Numbered from the stretch's first letter, positions 1 through 7,171 are shown. The stretch: DNA of 7,889 nucleotides from Sphingobacteriaceae bacterium (GCA_947478315.1 CANJWF010000048.1:1-7889); one strand, 5' to 3'. A program made the numbers and translations. Notes: generated from the letters alone by a model not told the origin.

Positions 1-1
1 A

Positions 2-1192
2 AGTGTTTTTGGTCAATTTCAAACAATGGCTAAAAGCACTACAATGGATGTAGCTAAATGGATAGAATTTGACCGTTATGGCAATTTTTCTATCCAGTTT
101 AAAGACACGTTGGTTGTAGGACAATATACCCTCGCTTCTACAAACACTACCAACACCTCAACGACGATTTCATTAACAAGATTTGGTGAATTTCTGCCAA
201 CCAGTAAAACAGGAGAGGCATTAAGTTGTAAACTGAAACGTAGTTCCGATACGGATTATAAAGTGTTCCAAGAGGTAAAGCCTGCCGTTGCTGTTACACT
301 CGGCACATCCGATACCCAAACACCTCTTTTAACTAAAAAGTGGGGCGCATCGTCTTTTATCAAGTCAATTGAAATAAGCACCGAGTTTCAATTAGATGCA
401 AATGGCAAACGTATAAATATACAACCCTCTATATCTAAAGATGCAACGGTCTATAAAAATGAGACATACGTTATCAATGGATCCGCTCAAGTATTTTTTA
501 CCAAATACGGAACTTTTTCATTCCACGTAAAATTACCAGGTCAAACAGAATATATCGTAAGACCTTACAATTGGCAATGGAAAGACCCACAACAAAGCAT
601 TATTTCCTATAGGCAAGCATTCCAATCGTTTAATCCTGACAATCGACGTGTTGAGTTAAGTAGTTTATCAGCGAATGAATTGCATCTGACAATATATGAT
701 AACTCGTATCGTATAGATATTATACCATTTAACATTATTGGTAACAGTTGGGTTGGTTTAACACCGACTAATACATTGATAACCTCCTATTTTACTACAC
801 CTAGAGATTCCTTAATGTCTGTTAGCGTATCTATTCCTCAATCGATCGATCGAAACGATAATCTTAAAATGCCGATTTTAACCGATGGAGATGGATTCTC
901 ATTACCTTTTCTACCTAGCGATGCTGCACAGCGATTAAGTTTTCCTTTAGAACAGGCGTTCGCGATTATACGACAAATTGACAATTCTATCAAAATCAAA
1001 TTACGTCCTGAATTTGTTGCAAAATATGGAATTGAACAAATTAAAAAAGCATGGAGTAATAGCTATACTTTTGACAGCAACTATTATATAACATCGTTCC
1101 ATTACAACATCACTAGTCTGGTAGATAGAGCAAATTATCGATATAAAGAAACTAGGATAATCGACGAAGTTATTCTAAAACCTGTAAAGTAA
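2..1192 (+). CDS. Hypothetical protein, probably 5'-partial (C-terminal part of a longer protein)
   Basis: I do not recognise this family. The first ATG is at position 26 (388 residues from there), but the same frame is open to the left edge (S-V-F-G-Q-F-Q-T before that Met). There is no ribosome binding site and no signal peptide after the Met, so I think the real start lies outside the window. Numbered from that Met, the protein is rich in Ser, Thr, Asn, Tyr and beta-branched residues, as in extended beta-sheet domains. A motif [RK][YF]GxF recurs at about residues 17-21, 52-56 and 160-164. The first and third copies continue similarly (FSIQFK...GQY and FSFHVK...GQTEY), suggesting an internal domain repeat. 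I see no membrane segment, catalytic motif or C-terminal sorting domain. The gene converges on mutS, with a long palindrome between them. Coding status is well supported by ORF length and composition; function is unknown. Confidence 0.75.
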   Translation, partial: SVFGQFQTMAKSTTMDVAKWIEFDRYGNFSIQFKDTLVVGQYTLASTNTTNTSTTISLTRFGEFLPTSKTGEALSCKLKRSSDTDYKVFQEVKPAVAVTLGTSDTQTPLLTKKWGASSFIKSIEISTEFQLDANGKRINIQPSISKDATVYKNETYVINGSAQVFFTKYGTFSFHVKLPGQTEYIVRPYNWQWKDPQQSIISYRQAFQSFNPDNRRVELSSLSANELHLTIYDNSYRIDIIPFNIIGNSWVGLTPTNTLITSYFTTPRDSLMSVSVSIPQSIDRNDNLKMPILTDGDGFSLPFLPSDAAQRLSFPLEQAFAIIRQIDNSIKIKLRPEFVAKYGIEQIKKAWSNSYTFDSNYYITSFHYNITSLVDRANYRYKETRIIDEVILKPVK

Positions 1193-1203
1193 ATCAAGCA
1201 TTT
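1191..1203. repeat. 13-bp direct repeat, copy 1
   Basis: The sequence aaatcaagcattt occurs here and again at 1272-1284, identical over 13 bp. The two copies bracket the 25-bp palindrome. This copy overlaps the stop codon of the upstream gene (TAA at 1190-1192). The other overlaps the last codons of mutS. It could be a target-site duplication, a slippage product, or a local duplication of the mutS 3' end; the sequence alone does not decide. Confidence 0.5.
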
Positions 1204-1208
1204 AATTT

Positions 1209-1265
1209 AAGCTCTTATAACTAAATAAGCCCGATAAATACGGGCTTATTTAGTTATAAGAGCTT
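1209..1265. terminator. Long palindrome, likely bidirectional terminator between convergent genes
   Basis: The left arm (1209-1233) and right arm (1241-1265) are perfect reverse complements over 25 bp, with a 7-nt loop (ataaata). The base of the loop is closed by a GGGC/GCCC block. The hairpin sits 16 bp after the stop of the plus-strand gene and 9 bp past the stop of mutS, exactly where transcription from both sides should end. Neither strand has a long U-tract straight after the stem, so it is not a textbook intrinsic terminator. Stem stability and position are the reasons for the call. A REP-like palindromic repeat unit is an alternative. Confidence 0.7.
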
Positions 1266-1293
1266 GTTGAAAAATCAAGCATTTTTCAACAAG
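1263..1293 (-). terminator. Hairpin overlapping the mutS 3' end
   Basis: A perfect 13-bp inverted repeat (arms 1263-1275 and 1281-1293, loop caagc) covers the last codons and stop of mutS and shares three bases with the larger palindrome. The two hairpins cannot be fully formed together on one strand. It may contribute to termination or mRNA 3'-end stability for mutS. No clear U-tract follows it, so a regulatory role is only inferred. Confidence 0.4.
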
Positions 1294-3914
1294 CGTTGAA
1301 TTTCGTCTAATTTCATCAGTGCTTCTACTGGCGTAAGCGTATTCACATCCAACACACTTAACAAATCTCTTATTTTAATTAAAACAGGGTCTTCTACTGC
1401 AAACATTTGTAATTGATAGGCTTGTTTCTGTACCCGTTTAATACTTTCTTTAATATGCTCTCCACCAGTACGCTCAGCTTCCAATCTTTTTAAAATATCT
1501 CCAGCCCTATTTACCACCTTCAGAGGCATTCCTGCCATTTTAGCTACATGAATACCAAAACTATGTTCACTTCCTCCTGGCACTAATTTTCTTAAAAAAA
1601 TCACTTTATTACCCAGTTCTTTAACCGATACATTATAATTTTTAATACGTTCGAAGGTATTGGTCATCTCGTTCAATTCATGGTAGTGAGTGGCAAACAA
1701 GGTTTTAGGCTTTATAGTAGCATGTTCATGCAAATATTCTGTAATAGCCCAAGCAATGGATATACCATCGTAGGTGCTAGTTCCCCTACCTATTTCATCT
1801 AATAGTATTAAACTATTGGCTGATAAATTATTTAAGATGCTGGCAGTTTCGTTCATTTCTACCATAAAAGTAGATTCTCCAGAAGATAAATTATCGGATG
1901 CTCCTACCCTCGTAAATATTTTATCGACCATGCCTATGCTGGCTTCTTTAGCTGGCACAAAACATCCCATCTGAGCCATTAATACAATAAGTGCCGTTTG
2001 TCGCAAAATGGCAGATTTACCCGACATATTAGGCCCCGTTATCATCATAATTTGCTGACTGTCGGAGTCTAATTCAATGTCATTCGTTATATATTCTTCG
2101 TTAGCAGGAATATAACGCTCTATTACAGGATGCCGTGCTCCTCTAATGGTTAATGCAGTAGATGTATTTATTTGCGGACATACGTAATGATGTTTTACGG
2201 CCACCTTTGCAAAACAACATAAAACATCTAACTGGGCAATCAATGCTGCATTCAATTGTATCGGGCGAATGTAGGTTGCAATACTATATACTAACGCTTG
2301 ATAGAGCTTGGTTTCTAACGCTAATATTTTTTCTTCGGCTCCGAGTATTTGATCTTCGTACTGCTTTAGTTCAGGTGTTATATAACGCTCTGCGTTGACC
2401 AAAGTTTGTTTACGAATCCAAGTAGTTGGCACTTTATCCTTGTGCGCATTCGTCACTTCTAAGTAATAACCAAAAACATTATTAAAAGCAATTTTTAGAG
2501 AAGGAATACCAGTTTGTTCGGCTTCTCTTTTCTGTAGCGCCAATAAATAATCTTTACCTCCAAAGGCAATTTTTCTTAGCTGGTCTAAGGTTTCATCAAC
2601 ACCATCGGCAATAACTCCGCCTTTTACCAATAAAGCTGGGGGTTCGGGATGTAATTGTGTTTCTATGATGGCACTAATGCTAGCACATGGGTTTAACTGC
2701 TCTGCCAAGCGTCTTAAACTTTCGTTCTCAATAGCCTCACAACTGTTTTTAATATCTGCAATGGCATACAATGCTTTTTTGACTTGGAGTATCTCTCTTG
2801 GGTTCACTTTTTGTAACCCTACTTTAGATATTAAGCGTTCTAAATCACCTATTTGGCGAATTTTAGCAACTAGGTTTTCGTGCAAGGTTTCTTGTTGTGT
2901 TAAAAACGAAACCACTTGCAAACGTTCTTCAATGGGCTTAGGCTCTTTCAATGGCATCATAATCCAACGGTGAAGCAATCGCGCGCCCATTGGAGAAACC
3001 GTTTCATCTAACACATCCATTAAAGTGCGCCCTTGTTCGTTATCGGAACCTATGAGTTCCAAATTACGCACCGTAAAACGGTCTAACCAAACATATTGGT
3101 CTTCTTCGATACGTGCTAGTGCTGTAATATGTTGCAGATTACGATGCTCCGTATCTCCTATATAGTGTAACGCAACTCCTGCCGCAACAATGCCTAATTT
3201 CAATGAGTCTACCCCAAATCCTTTCAACGATTTTACGTCAAAATGTTTCAATAAAATTTCGTAGGCATAATCGTAGGTAAAAGCCCAATCGTCGAGCGAA
3301 TAGGTGTAGAATTTAGTCCCAAAAAACTCCGAAAAATCCTTTTGATACACTTTCGAGAAAACAATTTCGCTCGGCTTAAAACTTTGTAGCAACTTTTCAA
3401 TATAATCGCTGTTGCCTTGCGCAACGAGAAATTCTCCCGTAGAAATATCAACAAAAGCAATTCCAATGGTTTGCTTCTCAAAATGAAGCACCGCTAAATA
3501 GTTATTACTTTTTTGTTGTAGAATATTGTCACTATACGAAAGTCCTGGTGTTACTAACTCTGTAACACCTCTTTTCACAATCGTTTTAGTAGCTTTTGGG
3601 TCTTCTAACTGGTCGCAAATAGCAACTCGCTGACCTGCCCTTACTAATTTCGGTAAATAAGTCTCTATAGAATGATGCGGAAAACCTGCCAGCTCTATGT
3701 ACGAAGCCGCACCATTAGCTCTACGAGTGAGGGTAATACCCAAAATATGCGCAGCTTTTACGGCATCTTCTCCAAAAGTTTCGTAAAAATCTCCTACTCT
3801 GAATAGCAGTAAAGCTCCAGGATATTTTGCCTTGATGGTATTGTATTGCTGCATCAAAGGCGTTTCTTTAGTAATAGTGCTCTTTGTCAAGACGGTAATT
3901 TTATTGCGCGACAA
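1275..3914 (-). CDS. mutS: DNA mismatch repair ATPase MutS
   Basis: MutS scans DNA for mispairs and small loops and recruits MutL. Numbered for the 879-residue form, the mismatch-contacting F-x-E motif is F43-Y44-E45 in GDFYETF. The lever/clamp region includes FNNVFGYYLEVT (477-488) and RKQTLVNAERYITPELKQYE (501-520). The ATPase has Walker A GPNMSGKS (627-634), the STFMVEMNE segment (681-689), Walker B LILLDEIGRGTSTYDG (702-717), ATHYHE (741-746) and the C-terminal SFGIHVAKMAGMP helix region (785-797). QLQMF (834-838) fits a sliding-clamp-binding motif. Length is normal for the family. The coordinates give the longest form, from a TTG at 3912-3914. There is no in-frame ATG before codon 21, and starting there would remove the conserved TPLM. 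A TTG at codon 9 (3888-3890) gives an N-terminus closer to that of relatives and is where conservation with the upstream remnant begins. It lies 71 bp after ppc and may be its operon partner. Confidence 0.97.
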   Translation of the reverse strand: MSRNKITVLTKSTITKETPLMQQYNTIKAKYPGALLLFRVGDFYETFGEDAVKAAHILGITLTRRANGAASYIELAGFPHHSIETYLPKLVRAGQRVAICDQLEDPKATKTIVKRGVTELVTPGLSYSDNILQQKSNNYLAVLHFEKQTIGIAFVDISTGEFLVAQGNSDYIEKLLQSFKPSEIVFSKVYQKDFSEFFGTKFYTYSLDDWAFTYDYAYEILLKHFDVKSLKGFGVDSLKLGIVAAGVALHYIGDTEHRNLQHITALARIEEDQYVWLDRFTVRNLELIGSDNEQGRTLMDVLDETVSPMGARLLHRWIMMPLKEPKPIEERLQVVSFLTQQETLHENLVAKIRQIGDLERLISKVGLQKVNPREILQVKKALYAIADIKNSCEAIENESLRRLAEQLNPCASISAIIETQLHPEPPALLVKGGVIADGVDETLDQLRKIAFGGKDYLLALQKREAEQTGIPSLKIAFNNVFGYYLEVTNAHKDKVPTTWIRKQTLVNAERYITPELKQYEDQILGAEEKILALETKLYQALVYSIATYIRPIQLNAALIAQLDVLCCFAKVAVKHHYVCPQINTSTALTIRGARHPVIERYIPANEEYITNDIELDSDSQQIMMITGPNMSGKSAILRQTALIVLMAQMGCFVPAKEASIGMVDKIFTRVGASDNLSSGESTFMVEMNETASILNNLSANSLILLDEIGRGTSTYDGISIAWAITEYLHEHATIKPKTLFATHYHELNEMTNTFERIKNYNVSVKELGNKVIFLRKLVPGGSEHSFGIHVAKMAGMPLKVVNRAGDILKRLEAERTGGEHIKESIKRVQKQAYQLQMFAVEDPVLIKIRDLLSVLDVNTLTPVEALMKLDEIQRLLKNA

Positions 3915-3985
3915 ATTTAGCAGTTGTTTATATATGTTTTTGGTTTATTATACTGGTTATGCTAATGCTTGTCCTTCAAGTGCAT
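3915..3985 (-). other. ppc-mutS intergenic spacer / mutS leader
   Basis: This 71-bp AT-rich spacer between the ppc stop and the longest mutS start contains no strong hairpin or U-tract, so no terminator separates the genes and read-through from ppc is likely. A TATAAT-like stretch is present but without a convincing upstream element, so no promoter is called. An in-frame TAA lies within it, upstream of the mutS TTG, which rules out a longer mutS. Part of it (to about 3960) is weakly similar to the sequence beyond the mutS remnant at 7139-7214, including a shared actggttat. Confidence 0.45.
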
Positions 3986-6559
3986 TTATGCTGAATTTCG
4001 CCCAGCGTTAATAATTCCAAAGGAACAACGTGTTACGAGTTTTTCGTAGATAACCTTAAGCGGTGAAGTCGCATCCAAATCGCGTAAGAGTGTCAATGCG
4101 TATTGTTGAATGGTAAGTACAGGCAAAATAATACGTTCTCGCATTTGAATAGATAAACTTTCGATAGGATATCGTTGCATCATTATTTGACTTCCGCTCA
4201 ATTTTTGGATATAGGCTATAGACAGTTCGTATTCGGCATAAATGTTACACCATATATCGCCGAAGTCAGGATGGTCTTGTAAATGAGCTGTAAGTGGAAA
4301 AAAACATTTTTTCATAGCCATTTCGCAGTTATCAATTAACGTTCTAAAAAATAAAGAAGACTGATATAACCGTTGTACGGATAGCCAAAGCCCTAATTGT
4401 TCCATTTCTCGCAATGCGGTCCCTACTCCGTAATAACCTGTTATATTTTGTTTGATTTGACTTAAAGAACCAACATAGGGGATGGCTCTTAAATCTTTTA
4501 GTGTTAAACGCTGATGTTGGTTTCTTTTGGTTGGTCGACTGCCCACATTGGTGTCGCTATAAAATTTCAATGGACTGACTGTCTCCAAATAATGAATAAA
4601 TTTTTCACTATTCTTAAGTTGACTGTAAGCCTCATAACTTTTTTCTGCCATTATGTTCAGTAAAGTTTCTTCATCGACAGTAAAAGTTTTTAGCTGATTA
4701 TTTTTCACTTGTTTTAATAATCCGGCATGTAACAACTGTTCTATATTGAAACGTGCAGCTTCGGTAGTTCCAAAATTAGAACTTACCGTTTGCCCTTGCA
4801 CGGTAAGTTGAATTTGCAAATTGGAAATATCTGTCCCCATCGAAGAATAAAATTGGTGCGTTTTACCTCCGCCTCGAGCTGGAGGACCTCCTCTACCATC
4901 AAAAAACACAACCGACACGCCGTGCTGTGCTGCCATAGTGGTTAACGCTTGCTTTGCTTTAAAAATACCCCAATTGGCAGCTAAATAGCCTCCATCTTTA
5001 GTACCATCCGAAAAACCGAGCATAATGGTTTGTATATTGTTACGATGTTGTAAATGAGTCCTATACCAATGATGCTGAAACAACGATTCCATTACCTGTG
5101 GAGCTTGCAATAAATCGTCTATAGTTTCAAATAAGGGTACAAAATCTACACTTAAATTATTCAAGTCCCAACCCGACAGTAAAAACATACCCACTAATTC
5201 TATCACTTGTATTTGATGACTGCATTGACTGATAATATATCTATTACAACCTTGTTCTCCATTATTATGCTGTATAGTTTTGATAGTTGCAATGGTATCT
5301 AGGGTATCTTGATAAACAGGGTCTGATAATTGTAACTTACGAGAGGGTTGGGTTAATGCCAGTAAGCATCGACTTTTATCTTCAAAAGATAAAGTACCAT
5401 AATGGGTTGGTAAAACACCTAAATGGACTAATTCGCAAATAATTTGATCGTGTATGCCACTATCTTGTCGAATATCAAGTGTGGCAAAATGAGTGCCGAA
5501 TACCTTTATTTTTGCAATAAAAACATCTACATATTGTTCAAAAAAACCGTCATGTTCTTTAACTAGAATGTATTTTATTCTCTGTAAGGGCGACAAAATA
5601 TCGTCTATTCTAAAAAGTCGGTCGCTGTCTGATTCTTGTATGGCCGTACGCAATGTTATTTCAATTTGTTGAATTTCTGCTGCCAAACCTTTCATTGTCA
5701 ACCTTCTTTTGATTTGGGCTAATTCGTTCAAATAACATCGTAAAATAGACCGACGCAATGCCGCAGCAACTTGCAATGTGATGGTACTAGTAACAAATGG
5801 ATTCCCATCTCTATCTCCTCCTGGCCAAAATCCCAATTGTAAAAATTGCAATTGCTTGGCATCCTTTAAATCTGGGTATACACGTATCATATTATCAAGG
5901 ATGAGACTCACGGCATCAAAAAAGACATGCTCCAAATACCATATTAAGGAAATTGCTTCTTCGTAGGGTGTAGGTTTATGTTGATTAAAAAACGGTGTTT
6001 TGCCCAGTTGCATCAAATAAGATTCAATATCATTGGTGGCATTGTTTTTGATGGCAACAGATAAATCGTTAATAATTCCCAAAACATCTCCAGAATAAAA
6101 TTGAGTGGGATGAGCGGTCAATACCAATTGAACAGAAAAATGATGAAGTAGATTAACAAATAAATTTTGTTGCTCCATTGTTTCAACCAACACATGTAAT
6201 TCTTTGAGTGTACCCAAACCTTCCATGTCATTAAAATCGGAAAAAGCAGCATCTTCCAGCGCATCAAATAAAACTACCTGACGTTCAGCAAACTTAATAA
6301 GTTGAAAAAGAAAATCGACTCTGTCTTGCTCTGACATGAAAGAGGTGTGTTGCTCGCAAAAATTATCAACAATCTTTTTGGGCGATAACCGCTGCCGAAA
6401 CCCCTCTTCACAGTTTTCAAGAAACAACGCCAATAAAATACCTGTAGTTTCTATTTTATTGAAAGGGAGAGATGTAAACAAACTATTATACAATTGGAAT
6501 TTAGTTCCCACTAAATTTTTAAACTTTACCAATTGCTGCTGTGTAATAAAAGAAGTCAT
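3986..6559 (-). CDS. ppc: Phosphoenolpyruvate carboxylase
   Basis: Cytoplasmic, Mg-dependent enzyme that carboxylates PEP with bicarbonate to oxaloacetate, refilling the TCA cycle. At 857 residues it is slightly shorter than the E. coli enzyme (883). Conserved blocks in order: VLTAHPTQ (146-153, catalytic His150), GFWPGGDRDGNPFVT (243-257), LDIRQ (361-365), PLFETIDDL (475-483), IMLGFSDGTKDGGYLAANW (512-530, metal and PEP loop), FFDGRGGPPARGGG (552-565), TVQGQ (586-590), GSRPTKR (673-679), LRAIP (690-694) and a C-terminal GRNSA resembling the usual RNTG. Compared with E. coli, TAHPTE is TAHPTQ, the active-site FHGRGG is FDGRGG (Asp554 for His579) and EQGE is VQGQ. From memory these look typical of the Bacteroidota branch. 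The ATG at 6557-6559 is the natural start, with no clear Shine-Dalgarno. TATCTTTC on the minus strand (6588-6595) weakly resembles the Bacteroidota -7 box TAnnTTTG. Confidence 0.96.
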   Translation of the reverse strand: MTSFITQQQLVKFKNLVGTKFQLYNSLFTSLPFNKIETTGILLALFLENCEEGFRQRLSPKKIVDNFCEQHTSFMSEQDRVDFLFQLIKFAERQVVLFDALEDAAFSDFNDMEGLGTLKELHVLVETMEQQNLFVNLLHHFSVQLVLTAHPTQFYSGDVLGIINDLSVAIKNNATNDIESYLMQLGKTPFFNQHKPTPYEEAISLIWYLEHVFFDAVSLILDNMIRVYPDLKDAKQLQFLQLGFWPGGDRDGNPFVTSTITLQVAAALRRSILRCYLNELAQIKRRLTMKGLAAEIQQIEITLRTAIQESDSDRLFRIDDILSPLQRIKYILVKEHDGFFEQYVDVFIAKIKVFGTHFATLDIRQDSGIHDQIICELVHLGVLPTHYGTLSFEDKSRCLLALTQPSRKLQLSDPVYQDTLDTIATIKTIQHNNGEQGCNRYIISQCSHQIQVIELVGMFLLSGWDLNNLSVDFVPLFETIDDLLQAPQVMESLFQHHWYRTHLQHRNNIQTIMLGFSDGTKDGGYLAANWGIFKAKQALTTMAAQHGVSVVFFDGRGGPPARGGGKTHQFYSSMGTDISNLQIQLTVQGQTVSSNFGTTEAARFNIEQLLHAGLLKQVKNNQLKTFTVDEETLLNIMAEKSYEAYSQLKNSEKFIHYLETVSPLKFYSDTNVGSRPTKRNQHQRLTLKDLRAIPYVGSLSQIKQNITGYYGVGTALREMEQLGLWLSVQRLYQSSLFFRTLIDNCEMAMKKCFFPLTAHLQDHPDFGDIWCNIYAEYELSIAYIQKLSGSQIMMQRYPIESLSIQMRERIILPVLTIQQYALTLLRDLDATSPLKVIYEKLVTRCSFGIINAGRNSA

Positions 6560-6623
6560 GCTAATAAGTTATGAATAAATTAGATAAGAAAGATAAAAAT
6601 TAAATCTGAAGTAAGTAACTAAG

Positions 6624-6642
6624 TAGTCGACCCTCAAAAAGT
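6624..6642 (+). repeat. Left terminal inverted repeat
   Basis: The sequence tagtcgaccctcaaaaagt is the inverted counterpart of 7031-7049, differing only at its seventh and eighth bases (ac here, gt in the partner). Finding the same 19-mer inverted over 400 bp away in an otherwise gene-free region is unlikely by chance. Confidence 0.65.
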
Positions 6643-6657
6643 CGATTGCTCATATCT

Positions 6658-6796
6658 CTACTTTTTTTATTCGTGAGTGTTTGTTTTGCATGGAACTCAT
6701 GACTGCGCAGCGCTGATTATCTTCGATTTCTCCGCGAAATGCGAAACATTCACGAACACCTATGATGGCTTACTCTTGTGTGAGTAAAAAAAGTAG
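6658..6796. repeat. Fold-back hairpin inside the element
   Basis: The outer stem pairs ctacttttttta at 6658-6669 with its exact complement at 6785-6796. Directly inside it, 6670-6682 pairs with 6744-6756 at 12 of 13 positions, leaving a 28-nt bulge on the right side. A further tgtttYgcat match extends the fold. In single-stranded DNA or RNA this would make a long imperfect hairpin. Confidence 0.55.
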
Positions 6797-6817
6797 CAAC
6801 GAAAAGCTCGTCGCTGA

Positions 6818-6870
6818 ATATTTGTCTTGCAAGTCAGCGCTTTAGCAATTTTGTGCTTGCCGACAAATAT
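6818..6870. repeat. Hairpin with 9-bp stem inside the element
   Basis: atatttgtc at 6818-6826 is exactly complementary to gacaaatat at 6862-6870. A further gcaag/cttgc pairing lies just inside after a small internal loop. It is the second of at least three stem-loops in the non-coding element. Confidence 0.45.
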
Positions 6871-6941
6871 AAGGCGACAAACAACGGTTATTCATGTTTG
6901 GTGCTGTTGCATTTCGCAAGGCACAGCGGAATAATTTTTTC

Positions 6942-6977
6942 TGCAAGATTGCTACGTTTTTTATCCAAAATCTTGCA
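6942..6977. repeat. Hairpin with 9-bp stem inside the element
   Basis: tgcaagatt at 6942-6950 is the exact complement of aatcttgca at 6969-6977, with an 18-nt T-rich loop. The right arm is followed by a T-rich stretch, so on the plus strand it could also act as a weak terminator. Confidence 0.45.
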
Positions 6978-7030
6978 TATTTTTCAGAGGATTTTTTTAA
7001 TTTAATGACCTATAATATAGATTGTTAAAT

Positions 7031-7049
7031 ACTTTTTGAGGACCGACTA
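7031..7049 (-). repeat. Right terminal inverted repeat
   Basis: The sequence actttttgaggaccgacta is the inverted partner of 6624-6642 (17 of 19 matches). The mutS-like similarity on its right stops at about its outermost bases, so this repeat marks a real sequence junction. Confidence 0.65.
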
Positions 7050-7171
7050 AATAGTAGTAACGCTCCTGGATATTTTGCCTTGATGGTATTGTATTGCTGC
7101 ATAAAAGGCGTTTCTTTAGTAATGGTGCTCTTTGTTAAAATAATCAAGTTAATTTACCGCAAAGTTAACAG
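7048..7171 (-). pseudogene. mutS 5'-end remnant
   Basis: Read on the minus strand, 7048-7138 aligns without gaps to 3800-3890 of the intact mutS (84 of 91 bases identical) and encodes residues matching MutS 9-39 (LTKSTITKETP then MQQYNTIKAKYPGALLLF). The seven differences all fall at third codon positions; six are silent and one gives Leu20 to Phe. Alignment continues ungapped to 7171/3923 but at only about 60%, with an in-frame TAA opposite codon 3. Codon 9, a possible TTG start in the intact gene, is TTA here. The fragment stops at the terminal repeat at 7047-7049, so more than 95% of the gene is missing. It has the same orientation as mutS and cannot make a MutS. It is best read as the stump of a diverged second or former mutS. 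Confidence 0.85.

Larger units (their letters stand above)
6624..7049. mobile_element. MITE-like non-coding element with terminal inverted repeats
   Basis: A roughly 425-bp AT-rich segment is bounded by 19-nt inverted repeats that match at 17 of 19 positions (6624-6642 and 7031-7049). Both outermost dinucleotides are TA, which would fit a TA target duplication (internal length then 422 bp), though this is not proven. It holds no convincing gene. It does hold several hairpins: a fold-back with stems 6658-6669/6785-6796 (12 bp perfect) and 6670-6682/6744-6756 (12 of 13), a 9-bp stem 6818-6826/6862-6870, and a 9-bp stem 6942-6950/6969-6977. Short gcaag/cttgc words recur through it. This combination suggests a non-autonomous transposable element or a dispersed structured repeat. 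No transposase is present, so mobilisation would need one in trans. The right end abuts the mutS remnant exactly; the left end is 64 bp upstream of the ppc start. Family unknown. Confidence 0.5.

Noticed and set aside
1774..2973. Several plus-strand ORFs of 66-102 codons within mutS
   Set aside because: They lie antisense to conserved MutS domains, including the ATPase; these are shadow frames.
3248..3481. Minus-strand ORF of 77 codons in another frame of mutS
   Set aside because: It overlaps the MutS connector/core coding sequence fully and shows no features of its own.
3852..3854. ATG codon 21 as the mutS start
   Set aside because: It would remove the conserved KETPL segment before MQQY, which is also preserved in the remnant with only third-position changes, so translation must begin upstream.
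5778..6578. Plus-strand ORFs of 62 and 80 codons within and at the start of ppc
   Set aside because: They are antisense to conserved PEPC blocks or the ppc N-terminus, with no supporting signals.
6760..6891. Minus-strand open stretch of about 43 codons inside the MITE-like element
   Set aside because: It follows a TGA directly, has no ATG, GTG or TTG at its start, and its sequence is explained by the stem-loops. Not called as a gene.
6624..7049. Element considered as a riboswitch or known small RNA
   Set aside because: The fold does not match any class I recognise, and the inverted termini favour a mobile element. No ncRNA call is made.
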